A program made the translations under genes and the position numbers. DNA of 32,089 bases from CAJQND01 sp051010055 (GTDB taxonomy: Bacteria; Pseudomonadota; Alphaproteobacteria; Rhizobiales; CAJQND01), in assembly GCA_051010055.1 (NCBI GenBank), contig JBPCVY010000092.1, positions 1 to 32,089 of the forward strand. The letters run 5' to 3'. Below are positions 1 through 8,653 of the stretch, piece by piece (position 1 is the first letter of the stretch; each line of letters begins with the position of its first letter). A model generated the notes under the pieces. That model was not told the origin of the DNA, made no database searches, and was given only the letters and a program-made list of their open reading frames with translations.

Positions 1-912
1 CAGCAGTCCCTCGCGCAAACCATATGCAGACAGAACCATCTGATTGGGCTGGCCGATTGCCAACAATCTGTCGAGCACCATCGAGCCAAGGGGCAGGGTT
101 TCAGCACGGTTGCTTGAAACTGCATTGATTTCCTTCAGCGTTTCAACGCTCAGGCCCGCCACCAGCCCGGCAAGGGATCGGGCCGCGCGCCGCTCGATCT
201 TATAATCGTGCAAGACGCGCAGCGGATATTGGGTTTGCGCCATGTGCAGGCGGGCAAGGTTACGCCAACCGCCGCCAACCGCATAAAACTTGCGGCCTCG
301 CAAATTTTGCAGAACGTGCGCGTTGGACAAGGCATCATTGACGATTTGCTCAGCATCAAGGGGTGAGGTGGCCGCCATGTCGCGCAAGCGCAAAGGGCCG
401 AGCGGCAAGGTAATGCCATCACCGATCTGCCCATCGCGCACGTCAACAATTTCAAGGCTGCCGCCGCCCAAGTCGCCAACCAGGCCGTCTGCTTGCGGAA
501 AACCTGCCAAAATGCCCATGGCCGCATACCGGGCTTCTTTTTTGCCGGAAAGAACTGTTATTTTCTCGCCGAGGGCGTCGTTGGCCAGTTTGATGAATTT
601 TGGTCCGTTTTCGGCTTCACGCGCTGCAGCGGTTGCCACTGCATGAACTTGGCTTGCGCCGATTTGCATGCATAAAAGCTTGAACCTGGAAAGAGCCGAA
701 AGGGCGCGTTCCACGCCTGCTTCCGGCAGTTTTCCTGTGGTGGCGACGCCTTTGCCCAAGCCACACAGGAGCTTTTCATTGAAAATGGGTGCAGGCGAGC
801 GCCGCAATCCATCATAAACAACCAGCCGCACAGAGTTGGAGCCAATGTCGACAATAGCCACCGGCTCAAAATGCGGACGTCTTACCGGTTCTATTCTATG
901 GTTAACTTTCAC
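1..912 (-). CDS. ppx: Exopolyphosphatase / Ppx-GppA phosphatase (partial, runs off left edge)
   Basis: The enzyme removes terminal phosphates from polyphosphate (and/or pppGpp in GppA-type members) in the cytoplasm. The minus frame stays open for 304 codons to the window edge, so the C-terminus is missing. Visible are the two phosphate-binding loops of the sugar kinase/actin-like fold: IVDIGSNSVRLVVYDG at about residues 20-35 and GDLGGGSLEIVD in the middle. The likely start is GTG at 912; no ATG lies ahead of the first motif. This start overlaps the 3' end of ppk by 11 bases, which suggests translational coupling of the polyphosphate maker and breaker. Family assignment is firm; whether it prefers polyphosphate or pppGpp cannot be told, but the ppk neighbour favours polyphosphate. 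Confidence 0.93.
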   Translation of the reverse strand, partial: MKVNHRIEPVRRPHFEPVAIVDIGSNSVRLVVYDGLRRSPAPIFNEKLLCGLGKGVATTGKLPEAGVERALSALSRFKLLCMQIGASQVHAVATAAAREAENGPKFIKLANDALGEKITVLSGKKEARYAAMGILAGFPQADGLVGDLGGGSLEIVDVRDGQIGDGITLPLGPLRLRDMAATSPLDAEQIVNDALSNAHVLQNLRGRKFYAVGGGWRNLARLHMAQTQYPLRVLHDYKIERRAARSLAGLVAGLSVETLKEINAVSSNRAETLPLGSMVLDRLLAIGQPNQMVLSAYGLREGLL

Positions 913-3145
913 GACTCGAGCCTGTAGTGCCACGGCGGCGCTGAATACCAAGAGGAAGGTTCTTCTTCAACGCCTTACCGCGCCCGGAAAGGCTCGGATT
1001 CGTCATGAAGTACTCATGGGCATTAAACGGCTCTTCATCGTTCTCAATTTCCACCCGCCGCCAAGAGCCATCGCCAAGCATGTCCCAGCTTTGCTGATTA
1101 TCACGCATGTTGGCGACCATGATCTGATCGAGAATTTGCTCATGCACCGTCTGGTTTTCGATCGGCACAAGGGTTTCAACGCGGCGGTAGAGGTTTCGCG
1201 GCATCAAATCTGCCGATGAAATGTAAACCTTGGCCTTTTTGTGAGGCAGCCCGTGGCCCGCGCCAAAACAGATGATGCGGGAGTGTTCAAGGAACCGTCC
1301 GACAATGGATTTCACCCGAATATTCGCTGAAAGCCCGGGCACTTCTGGGCGCAGGCAGCATATGCCGCGTATCACCAGGTCAATCTGCACTCCTTCGCCG
1401 CTGGCCCTGTAAAGGGCATCGATCATCACCGGGTCGACGAGGGAATTGAGCTTCATCCAGATTTGCGCCGGACGGCCCGCGCGGGCATGCTCGATTTCCT
1501 CATCAATATCGGCAAGCAGGCGCTTATGGAGATTGATCGGAGAAATTGAAAGCGCTTCCAGTTCCTTGGGCTCAGCATAACCGGAAATGAAATTGAATAT
1601 CCGCTGGGCATCGCGGCATAAAACCGGATCAGCGGTGAAATAAGCAAGATCGGTGTAAATCTTCGCTGTAATCGGATGATAATTTCCGGTGCCGTAATGA
1701 ACGTATGATCTGAGAAGGTTGCCTTCCCGGCGCACAGCCAGCGACACCTTGCCGTGTGTTTTCCAGTCGATGAAGCCGAAAACCACCTGAACCCCCGCAC
1801 GTTCCAGATCGCGCGCCCATTGTATGTTTGCTGCCTCGTCGAACCGGGCCTTCAACTCCACCAGCGCCGTTACTGATTTGCCAGCTTCCGCTGCGCGCTG
1901 GAGGGCGGCGACAATGGGGCTGTCCTTCGAGGTGCGGTAAAGGGTTTGCTTGATCGCCACGACATCGGGGTCATCGGCGGCCTGGCGGATGAACTGCACA
2001 ACCACATCGAATGATTCATATGGATGGTGAACAACGAAGTCCTTTTCCCGGATTGCCGCAAAACAATTCCCGCCGTGATCGCGGATGCGCTCAGGAAAAC
2101 GCGCATTGTAGGGGGTAAACTTAAGGTCCGGGCGCTCATCGAGAATAAGCCCGGCCACTTCGTCGTATCCAACGAAACCTTCGCAAACAACAATGGCATC
2201 GCTGTCCACATCCAGTTCTTCGGCCACGAACTCACGCAAATCGAGGGGCATGCTGGCTTCGATTTCAAGCCTGATAACAGTGCCGCGCCGGCGCCGCAAA
2301 AGGGCAGATTCGAAGAAACGCACCAGGTCTTCGGCCTCTTCTTCAACCTCAATATCGCTGTCGCGGATGACCCGGAAAACCCCTTCACCCAACACCTTGT
2401 AGCCGGGGAACAGCCGGGAGAAATGCATGAAAATGAGATGTTCGAGGCTCAGGAACCGGAAATGGCCTTCCTGGTCGCCCTTCTTGGCCGGCAGCCGGAT
2501 GAAGCGCTCAAGCTTATGGGGAATGGGGATAAGCGCGTTCAGCATGCGCCCATCGGTGACACGCCTGAGGCGCAACGCAACCGTTGAAGCTGTATTGGGA
2601 ATAAACGGGAACGGATGGGCCGGGTCGACCGCAAGCGGCGTCAACACGGGAAAAACCTGTCCCAGGAACCAATCCTTAGCCCATTCGGTATCTTCTTTGG
2701 TGAGATCGCCGGGCTCCAGAAGTTCGATACCGGCATCTGCAAGCAATTCGCGCAGCACTTTCCATTGCCTGTCTTGCTCGCGCATGAGCTCTGTGGCCAT
2801 GGTGCGCACTTCGTGCACTTGCTGTGCCGGCGAGCGGCCATCTGCGCTCACAAAATCGCCACCGGCGCTTACCTGCGCCAAAAGGCCGGCAACGCGAACC
2901 ATAAAGAATTCATCGAGATTGTTGCCGGAGATGGACAAGAACCGCAGGCGTTCAAGCAGAGGGTGGTTCGGGTTTTTGGCTTCTTCCAGCACCCGCATGT
3001 TGAATCCAAGCCACGAGATTTCGCGGTTGATAAATCTGTGCGGATTTCCAAATACCCACTCTTCCGTAGGGGCTTTTATTGCCTGGTCAATCGGTTTGAC
3101 CGGATTAGATACGTCGATCGCCTGTTTTCTGACTTCTTCGTTCAT
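902..3145 (-). CDS. ppk: Polyphosphate kinase PPK1
   Basis: PPK1 reversibly transfers the ATP gamma-phosphate to inorganic polyphosphate through a phosphohistidine intermediate. The product is about 747 residues, near the usual family length. The N-domain begins with the typical RFINREISWLGFN-like segment (residues about 40-55) and YFxR-type helical region. The conserved segment YVHYGTGNYHP (His483) and a second conserved histidine in FLEHSRII (His621) lie in the catalytic C-domains. A TTG at 3151 extends the frame by two codons, but ATG at 3145 is the more plausible start. The gene follows hdaA by about 50 bases and overlaps ppx, so polyphosphate synthesis and hydrolysis sit in one transcription unit with a replication regulator. 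Confidence 0.96.
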   Translation of the reverse strand: MNEEVRKQAIDVSNPVKPIDQAIKAPTEEWVFGNPHRFINREISWLGFNMRVLEEAKNPNHPLLERLRFLSISGNNLDEFFMVRVAGLLAQVSAGGDFVSADGRSPAQQVHEVRTMATELMREQDRQWKVLRELLADAGIELLEPGDLTKEDTEWAKDWFLGQVFPVLTPLAVDPAHPFPFIPNTASTVALRLRRVTDGRMLNALIPIPHKLERFIRLPAKKGDQEGHFRFLSLEHLIFMHFSRLFPGYKVLGEGVFRVIRDSDIEVEEEAEDLVRFFESALLRRRRGTVIRLEIEASMPLDLREFVAEELDVDSDAIVVCEGFVGYDEVAGLILDERPDLKFTPYNARFPERIRDHGGNCFAAIREKDFVVHHPYESFDVVVQFIRQAADDPDVVAIKQTLYRTSKDSPIVAALQRAAEAGKSVTALVELKARFDEAANIQWARDLERAGVQVVFGFIDWKTHGKVSLAVRREGNLLRSYVHYGTGNYHPITAKIYTDLAYFTADPVLCRDAQRIFNFISGYAEPKELEALSISPINLHKRLLADIDEEIEHARAGRPAQIWMKLNSLVDPVMIDALYRASGEGVQIDLVIRGICCLRPEVPGLSANIRVKSIVGRFLEHSRIICFGAGHGLPHKKAKVYISSADLMPRNLYRRVETLVPIENQTVHEQILDQIMVANMRDNQQSWDMLGDGSWRRVEIENDEEPFNAHEYFMTNPSLSGRGKALKKNLPLGIQRRRGTTGSSRES

Positions 3146-3198
3146 GTCCAACCGTTGGTGTGCGTTACGTTACGGGAGAAGTCCTTCTACCCGGTGGT

Positions 3199-3900
3199 TT
3201 ACGTCCTTTCCAGAGACCGGAACAGGTTGGCGATAAAAGTTCTGGATATCTCAGCTTTCTTCTTTAAGGCGCTGTTGTCAATCTCTGCAACGATGCGCTG
3301 GGCCGCCGCGCCGGAACGTTCCATGTGCTTCAGCATGTAGCTTATTGCAGCTTCATCCACCGCCAGTTGCCGGTCATCGAACAGTTTAACCAAAATCCCG
3401 CGCAAAAGGGTATCGTCAGGACTGTCAATGGTTACCAGCGGTGTCGCCGCCAGCCGGGTGGCAAGATCGGGCAGCGAAATGCCCCATAGGCTGGACGGCT
3501 CGCGCGATGTCATCAAAACATGGCCATTGTGCTCGCGGGCATAGTTCAACAGGTGGAACAATGCAGTCTCATCAAGCAGGGCGCCTTCACCAAGGTCTTC
3601 CACCACACAAGCACCGGTTCTGAGTATCTGGTGATACGCGGTCTTGACCAAATCATGGGGTGAATAAATCTGAGCATCGGCAATGGATGCGAAAACCGTC
3701 GCCAGATGACTTTTTCCGCTGCCCGGCGGGCCAGCAATAATGAGCGCGTGGTGGCGCCAGTTGGGCCAATGGTCAATTTCGTCTACTGCCGCTGCATTTG
3801 AAGGCGCCACAAGAAAATCATCGCGCCCCATGGCAGCGCGATGGGGCAGCTCCAACACAAGCTGTTCGCTTGGTAAAGGCTTATCGGTCTGCTGCGTCAT
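3199..3900 (-). CDS. hdaA: DnaA-homologous regulatory AAA+ protein (Hda/HdaA)
   Basis: This 233-residue protein matches the AAA+ core of DnaA without the DNA-binding domain IV, as in Hda, which with the sliding clamp stimulates DnaA-ATP hydrolysis and limits re-initiation. Walker A is GPPGSGKS at residues 57-64; a Walker B-like ACVVEDL, a sensor 1-like VLMTSR, an LPDLATRL segment and a sensor 2-like ERSGAAAQRI follow. The N-terminal QLVLELPH (13-20) looks like the clamp-binding motif of Hda proteins. Its ATG overlaps the TGA of the AI-2E permease gene (ATGA), so the two are translationally coupled. It could equally be named a DnaA-related ATPase, but the N-terminal motif supports HdaA. Confidence 0.9.
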   Translation of the reverse strand: MTQQTDKPLPSEQLVLELPHRAAMGRDDFLVAPSNAAAVDEIDHWPNWRHHALIIAGPPGSGKSHLATVFASIADAQIYSPHDLVKTAYHQILRTGACVVEDLGEGALLDETALFHLLNYAREHNGHVLMTSREPSSLWGISLPDLATRLAATPLVTIDSPDDTLLRGILVKLFDDRQLAVDEAAISYMLKHMERSGAAAQRIVAEIDNSALKKKAEISRTFIANLFRSLERT

Positions 3901-5000
3901 TTTGATTTGCCACCTGCGGGCTTGCCCTTTTTGTCACTGTTGCCGGAACCCAGATAAAGCGGGCTTTCCAAATAGCGTGACAGGGCGAACCGGACCAGAA
4001 CCCCAAGTGCCGCAGCAAGGGGCACAGCGATCAACATGCCGACAAAGCCAAAAAGCAGGCCGAACGCGAAAAGCGCGAACATGAGCCAAACCGGGTGCAG
4101 GCCAACGCTGCTGCCGACAAGCTTAGGAGACAGGAAGTTGCCTTCAATAAACTGACCTACAGCAAAAATGGCGGCAATGACCGCGACCATCACCCAATCT
4201 GGCCAAAACTGAACAAGGGCCGTTCCGATGGAGAACACGCCGCCGACAATGGCCCCGACATAAGGGATGAAGCTCAAAAGGCCAGCGCCGATACCGATGA
4301 GCAGGCCGAAGTTCAACCCAGCCAGGCTAAGACAGATTGCGTAGAAAAGACCAAGTGTCAGGCACACGGTTCCCTGGCCACGAATGAAGCCCGCCATCAC
4401 ATGATTGATTTCGGTTGCCAGCTCTCTGATCGTGTCGCGATGGTCGCGCGGCAGCCAGCTGTCGACCTTTTCAATCATATGGTCCCAGTCGTTTAGCATG
4501 TAGAACGCCACGATGGGGGTGATGATCAAGAGGGCGAACATGTTGACCAGCGCCATGCCGCCGGACCAGACCGATTTCAGTAACATCGCCGCCCACCCGG
4601 CTGCCTTGCCGGCAATATCAGAAAGTGGCCCTGAAATTTTTCCATCTTCAGTCTGGAACATGCCTTGAATCGATTCCGGCACGAAGCTTTTGAAAAGCGC
4701 TGCGAGTTTTTCTGCATATCCAGGCAGGTTTTCTGCAAAATGTCCCACCTGCTCGGCAAGGGTTGGAACAATCAGCACCATGATCAACACAAACAGGAGA
4801 ATGAAAACGCCAATGATGGTCGAGGTTGCGGCAAGGCGTGGAATTTTGTGGCTTTCCAGCCAGTCTGCAATCGGGTCCAGAAAGTAGGCCAGCACGAGGC
4901 CGGCAACAAACGGCAGCAAGATATCGCGCAACAGGTACAGCGCGAGAAAGAACACGCCGAAAGATATGGCCCAGAACCAGATCTGTCTTTGGATGGTCAT
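3897..5000 (-). CDS. AI-2E family (PerM/YdiK-type) transporter
   Basis: A 367-residue inner membrane protein of the AI-2E exporter (PerM) family. Hydrophobic segments occur at about residues 8-45, 60-90, 145-180 and in a large C-terminal group with GLNFGLLIGIGAGLLSFIPYVGAIVGG-type sequence and the motif SPKLVGSSVGLHPVWLMFALFAFG, both hallmarks of the family. The substrate cannot be read from sequence; members have been linked to export of AI-2, other small solutes and ion exchange. The ATG at 5000 has AGGAAG eight bases upstream. Its stop overlaps the hdaA start by four bases, and the gene lies 25 bases after the pgsA-like gene. The C-terminus is a basic Lys/Gly-rich tail. Confidence 0.92.
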   Translation of the reverse strand: MTIQRQIWFWAISFGVFFLALYLLRDILLPFVAGLVLAYFLDPIADWLESHKIPRLAATSTIIGVFILLFVLIMVLIVPTLAEQVGHFAENLPGYAEKLAALFKSFVPESIQGMFQTEDGKISGPLSDIAGKAAGWAAMLLKSVWSGGMALVNMFALLIITPIVAFYMLNDWDHMIEKVDSWLPRDHRDTIRELATEINHVMAGFIRGQGTVCLTLGLFYAICLSLAGLNFGLLIGIGAGLLSFIPYVGAIVGGVFSIGTALVQFWPDWVMVAVIAAIFAVGQFIEGNFLSPKLVGSSVGLHPVWLMFALFAFGLLFGFVGMLIAVPLAAALGVLVRFALSRYLESPLYLGSGNSDKKGKPAGGKSK

Positions 5001-5025
5001 GGCATATTCTTCCTGGGCCCGTGAA

Positions 5026-5592
5026 CTAATGCGTGTCGTCTGACTTTACAAAATTTCCGTTGCCGTTGGACATGTGAATGATCCATTGGCGCATATAGGC
5101 CGCGCCTGAGGCAATGGTCAAACTGCCCACCATAACGCCTCCGATGGTTATCAGCGGCTCAACATTCATGCCAAGACCAAGGGCGCCAAGAACCGTGCCG
5201 GCAAGCAGGATTTGACCAGCAGTATTTATTTTGCTGATCCACAGCGGTTTCATCTCAATGGGCTTGTCCAGTACCCATGAAAGGATAACCGCACCGACAA
5301 TCATCACATCGCGGCTGACAACAATAATAACAAGCAGGGATGGAATGGTGCCAAGAAAGCCAAGAGCGAGATAGATGCTGACCAAAAGGAGCTTGTCGGC
5401 GAGCGGGTCAAGATAGGCGCCAAGGCGCGTGGTTTGGTTGAACCGCTTGGCGATGAACCCATCGACCCCATCGGATATTCCAGCAACAATGAACGCGGCA
5501 AATGCAAGGTGGAACTTGCCTGACACCATCAGCCAGATTGTAAAAGGCACAAGAATTATGCGGCCTATGGTTATGATGTTGGGCAGCGACAA
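5026..5592 (-). CDS. CDP-alcohol phosphatidyltransferase (PgsA-like)
   Basis: A 188-residue polytopic membrane enzyme of the CDP-alcohol phosphatidyltransferase family, which joins a CDP-diacylglycerol to an alcohol in phospholipid synthesis; PgsA makes phosphatidylglycerophosphate. The signature is visible: DGVDGFIAKRFNQ, then G, then D and D in GAYLDPLAD. It departs from the consensus DGxxAR by having AK. The start is TTG at 5592, supported by AGGAG six bases upstream; no ATG is positioned before the N-terminal PNIITIGRI segment, which every family member has. It probably is the second PgsA-like paralogue that alphaproteobacteria often carry, so the substrate is uncertain. Part of the DUF2066-to-ppx operon. 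Confidence 0.88.
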   Translation of the reverse strand: MSLPNIITIGRIILVPFTIWLMVSGKFHLAFAAFIVAGISDGVDGFIAKRFNQTTRLGAYLDPLADKLLLVSIYLALGFLGTIPSLLVIIVVSRDVMIVGAVILSWVLDKPIEMKPLWISKINTAGQILLAGTVLGALGLGMNVEPLITIGGVMVGSLTIASGAAYMRQWIIHMSNGNGNFVKSDDTH

Positions 5593-5635
5593 ACCGATCT
5601 CCTAATTTGCCCGCAGCCCGGGCTCGCTTGTGTTG

Positions 5636-6736
5636 TCATTGAGGTTGCAGAACCCAAGTTCCGCCGACTTGTTGAAGGGAAAATCCCGTTTGGTAGAGAG
5701 AGTTACGCAATTCGTTCAGGGAGCCGGCAAAAGCCACCGAAATCACCGCGCCGCGTGCAGACAGGGAATTGACGTCAATTCTGCCAACGCCGGTGGTGGC
5801 CTGAATGCGGCTGCGCATGATGTTCCATTCCGCCATGGAGCGCAACGGAACGGCAAGTTTGAGAACGTTCGCCGATGCAGTTTCTGAAGATTGGCGATAC
5901 GTGACCAGGTTTTCGTTCTTCCACCTGTCCTGAACCGCAAGATTGAATGCCCTTGCTGCGGCAACGCCTGCGGTTTCCAGGTCTTCACCGGAGAAGGTCT
6001 GATCGTAGGCAACATTGCCAACAGGCGATGAGCCGAACATGACACCGCGCAGCGAGATGTCGGATTTTGGCTCAGCGGCGATGACGATGACCGAGGCTGC
6101 GCCATAACGGATACGCAATGCCTCAAGTTTGTTCCAGTTTCCGTTTACCGCATCAGCTGCGGTAATTGCAGCCTGGTCGGTTTCATCACCAACAGGCAAA
6201 ATGGCCGGCACTAGCGCGTTTTTCAGATCAAGCGCGTCCCAGCCCATACGCCAGGGGTTTTCCTTGCCCCACATATCGGCGCCATCCGGGTCCAGCCACA
6301 CCGGAATAAGAAGCACCGGCTCTGACTGCTGTTCTGCAAACCGGGCGCCATACTGGCTGAACAGCGATTTCGTCTTGTTTTGCAAAAAGCGGATAGACAG
6401 CTTGGCAATATATCGTTTCGGGGCGACGCGCTCTTCTTCGATACTCAGACCCGCCATCAACCTGCCGATTGTTTCCGGCTTGAGCTTTTTCAGTCTGGCT
6501 GAGGATTTCGTCGGCACCACGCGGTCAACAAGGCGGCGGAACGCGATAATCTGGGCCTCGCCGATGGCGATAACCTTGGCCTGCGGCGCGTTTTCAGCGG
6601 TAACGTCCACTTCAACACCGGAGACCGTCCAAACGTCGGCCAGCAGTTTTGGGGCGCCCGCACACATGAGAAATGCTGCGCAGGCAACCACGCACATATA
6701 TCGGATGAGTCCCAGCCGGCTAAGGCAGAATTCCAT
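5636..6736 (-). CDS. DUF2066 domain-containing exported protein
   Basis: A 366-residue protein with an N-terminal signal sequence (basic start, hydrophobic core CVVACAAFLMCAGA at about 14-27, likely cleavage before DVWTVSG). The mature part begins with VSGVEVDVTAENAPQAK and contains AFRRLVDRVVP, typical of the DUF2066 family, which has no assigned biochemical role. ATG at 6736 is preferred over the TTG at 6739 because GAGG sits seven bases ahead. It is the first gene of the minus-strand operon and ends 43 bases before the pgsA-like gene. Periplasmic or envelope location is inferred from the signal sequence. Confidence 0.86.
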   Translation of the reverse strand: MEFCLSRLGLIRYMCVVACAAFLMCAGAPKLLADVWTVSGVEVDVTAENAPQAKVIAIGEAQIIAFRRLVDRVVPTKSSARLKKLKPETIGRLMAGLSIEEERVAPKRYIAKLSIRFLQNKTKSLFSQYGARFAEQQSEPVLLIPVWLDPDGADMWGKENPWRMGWDALDLKNALVPAILPVGDETDQAAITAADAVNGNWNKLEALRIRYGAASVIVIAAEPKSDISLRGVMFGSSPVGNVAYDQTFSGEDLETAGVAAARAFNLAVQDRWKNENLVTYRQSSETASANVLKLAVPLRSMAEWNIMRSRIQATTGVGRIDVNSLSARGAVISVAFAGSLNELRNSLYQTGFSLQQVGGTWVLQPQ

Positions 6737-6778
6737 CAAACGTCCTCATCACCCATAAACCCATTTGAACAGCGGCAT

Positions 6779-6808
6779 ATACTATCAGCAAGAAGCTGTC
6801 ACGACCAA
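6779..6808 (-). promoter_or_regulatory. Candidate promoter for the DUF2066-to-ppx operon
   Basis: In the 167-base divergent gap before purM, the minus strand reads TTGGTC (6808-6803), 18 bases, TAGTAT (6784-6779). This resembles a sigma-70 type promoter about 45 bases ahead of the DUF2066 start. A weaker plus-strand candidate for purM, TTGTCC (6818-6823), 17 bases, TAATGC (6841-6846), lies beside it. Both are pattern matches only. Confidence 0.38.
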
Positions 6809-6903
6809 GTTGCCGCGTTGTCCTGTTCACAGTGATGCTTTAATGCTTGCTCGCGCGGCCAGGCGCAATCAAAAATGAGTCTTGCAGGAGAATTAAGGCG
6901 TAA

Positions 6904-7971
6904 ATGAAAAACGGGAACGGTCTCACCTATAAGCATGCCGGGGTGGATATAGATGCCGGCAACGCGCTTGTTGACGCAATCAAGCCATTGGCCAAATCTA
7001 CCACACGGGCCGGTGCGGAAAGCGCGCTTGGCGGCTTTGGCGGCCTTTTCGATCTGGCCGCCGCCGGGTTCAAAGATCCGGTACTGGTTGCGGCCAACGA
7101 TGGCGTGGGAACCAAGCTGAAATTGGCCATAGAAACCGGCAAAAACGACTCAGTGGGAATTGATCTTGTTGCCATGTGCGTCAACGACCTGGTTGTGCAG
7201 GGCGCAGAGCCTTTGTTTTTTCTTGATTATTTTGCCACCGGGAAGCTGTCGGTTGATGAAGCAAGCGACGTGATTTCCGGGATTGCAGCGGGTTGCCGCA
7301 TGGCCGGATGTGCGCTTATTGGTGGTGAAACCGCAGAAATGCCGGGCATGTACGCTGATGGAGACTATGACCTTGCAGGCTTTTCAGTTGGTGCGGCTGA
7401 GCGCGGCACCTTGCTGCCCGCCAGCAATGTTGCGCCAGGTGATGTTGTGCTCGGGCTGGCATCATCAGGTGCCCACTCCAACGGTTATTCGCTCATCAGG
7501 AAAGTGATTGAAGTTTCCGGCGCTGAATTGGACGAAAAAGCGCCCTTCGATGAAAGTGTAAGCCTCGCAGAGGCCCTTCTTGCACCCACACGCATTTACG
7601 TAAGGCCTTTGCTGGCGGCAATGCGCGAAACCGGCGGAGTTAAGGCGCTGGCCCACATTACCGGCGGTGGTATGAGTGAAAATATTCCGCGGGTGCTGCC
7701 AAAGGGCGCTGCGGCTTCTATCGAGCTTGATAAACTCTCAGTGCCACCGGTGTTCAGTTGGCTGTCACAAACCGGCGGTATTCCGGAAAGCGAAATGTTG
7801 CGTACATTTAACTGCGGTGTGGGTATGATTGTGGTGACGGAGCGGTCGAAGGCCGGGGCGGTTGCAGAGGTTTTGGAGCGGGAAGGGGAGAAAATGTTCG
7901 AGCTGGGCGCACTTGTTGAACAGGACGCAGCGCCAGTCGTCTATTCTGGCACCCTTGGGTTCGGTTCATGA
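6904..7971 (+). CDS. purM: Phosphoribosylformylglycinamidine cyclo-ligase (AIR synthetase)
   Basis: PurM closes formylglycinamidine ribonucleotide to aminoimidazole ribonucleotide using ATP, the fifth step of purine synthesis, in the cytosol. The 355-residue length is standard. Diagnostic segments are YKHAGVDIDAGN near the start, the ATP/substrate loop DGVGTKLKLA (about 65-75), the NDLVVQGAEPLFFLDYFATG motif, GGETAEMPGMY, GLASSGAHSNGYSL and ITGGGMSENIPRVLP. The ATG at 6904 is preceded by AAGG six bases upstream. Its last four bases overlap the purN start (ATGA), so the pair is coupled. It is transcribed away from the DUF2066 operon. Confidence 0.98.
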   Translation: MKNGNGLTYKHAGVDIDAGNALVDAIKPLAKSTTRAGAESALGGFGGLFDLAAAGFKDPVLVAANDGVGTKLKLAIETGKNDSVGIDLVAMCVNDLVVQGAEPLFFLDYFATGKLSVDEASDVISGIAAGCRMAGCALIGGETAEMPGMYADGDYDLAGFSVGAAERGTLLPASNVAPGDVVLGLASSGAHSNGYSLIRKVIEVSGAELDEKAPFDESVSLAEALLAPTRIYVRPLLAAMRETGGVKALAHITGGGMSENIPRVLPKGAAASIELDKLSVPPVFSWLSQTGGIPESEMLRTFNCGVGMIVVTERSKAGAVAEVLEREGEKMFELGALVEQDAAPVVYSGTLGFGS

Positions 7972-8618
7972 GTAGAACACGAACTGCGGTTTTGATTTCC
8001 GGGCGCGGCTCGAATATGGCCGCGTTGATAGAGGCTGCTAAAAATCCCTCGTATCCGGCAGAAATCTCACTTGTGCTGTCAAATGATCCAGACGCAGCAG
8101 GGCTTGAACTTGCGCGCAAGGAAGGCATTATGGCAATCGGCATAAATCATGAGAATTTTGAAACCCGTGAGGAATTCGAAGATGCCCTGCAGAGGGAGCT
8201 GGAGGCTGCCGAAATAACGCTTGTCTGTTGCGCCGGTTTCATGCGGCTGATGACCGAGAGCTTTGTTGAAAAATGGCGCAACAGGATGATCAACATCCAT
8301 CCATCTTTGCTGCCGGCTTACAAGGGCCTCGAAAGCCACACCCGCGTGTTGCGAGACGGGGTGCGGATTACCGGGTGCAGTGTGCACTACGTTCGCGCCG
8401 CGATGGATTCCGGGCCGATAATCATGCAGGCGGCAGTACCTGTTAGGAACAATGATACACCCGACAGCCTTGATGAACGGGTGTTGAAGGCCGAGCACAT
8501 TATCTATCCGCAGGCATTGGCGCTGGTTGCCCGCGGACTTGTGCGGGTGGCAGGCGAAGAAGCCAAGTTCAGCAGCTCCGACAGGGAAAGCCCACCGCTT
8601 ATCTCCCCGGCATCATAG
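7968..8618 (+). CDS. purN: Phosphoribosylglycinamide formyltransferase
   Basis: PurN transfers a formyl group from 10-formyl-tetrahydrofolate to glycinamide ribonucleotide, the third step of purine synthesis. The 216-residue protein shows the N-terminal ISGRGSNMAALI phosphate loop, the catalytic region FMRLMTESFVEKWRNRMINIHPSLLPAYKG with the conserved Asn-Ile-His, then GCSVHYVRAAMDSGPIIMQAAVPV with the conserved His and Asp. Start overlaps purM by four bases. The C-terminal tail after VRVAGEE is slightly longer than in E. coli, as is common in rhizobia. Confidence 0.98.
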   Translation: MSRTRTAVLISGRGSNMAALIEAAKNPSYPAEISLVLSNDPDAAGLELARKEGIMAIGINHENFETREEFEDALQRELEAAEITLVCCAGFMRLMTESFVEKWRNRMINIHPSLLPAYKGLESHTRVLRDGVRITGCSVHYVRAAMDSGPIIMQAAVPVRNNDTPDSLDERVLKAEHIIYPQALALVARGLVRVAGEEAKFSSSDRESPPLISPAS

Positions 8619-8624
8619 CCGGGG
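8605..8624 (+). terminator. Hairpin over the purN stop codon
   Basis: CCCCGGC (8605-8611) pairs with GCCGGGG (8618-8624) around a six-base loop that contains most of the purN TAG stop; TAGAAATTTTG follows. The seven-pair GC stem followed by a short T-rich run looks like an intrinsic terminator for purMN, though the T tract is weak. Confidence 0.55.
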
Positions 8625-8653
8625 TAGAAATTTTGCGATTGTGAAAGGTAAAG

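Noticed and set aside
2427..3340. Long plus-strand open frames (2427-3236 and 2615-3340)
   Set aside because: Both are antisense shadows of ppk in a GC-rich stretch and have no signal or domain.
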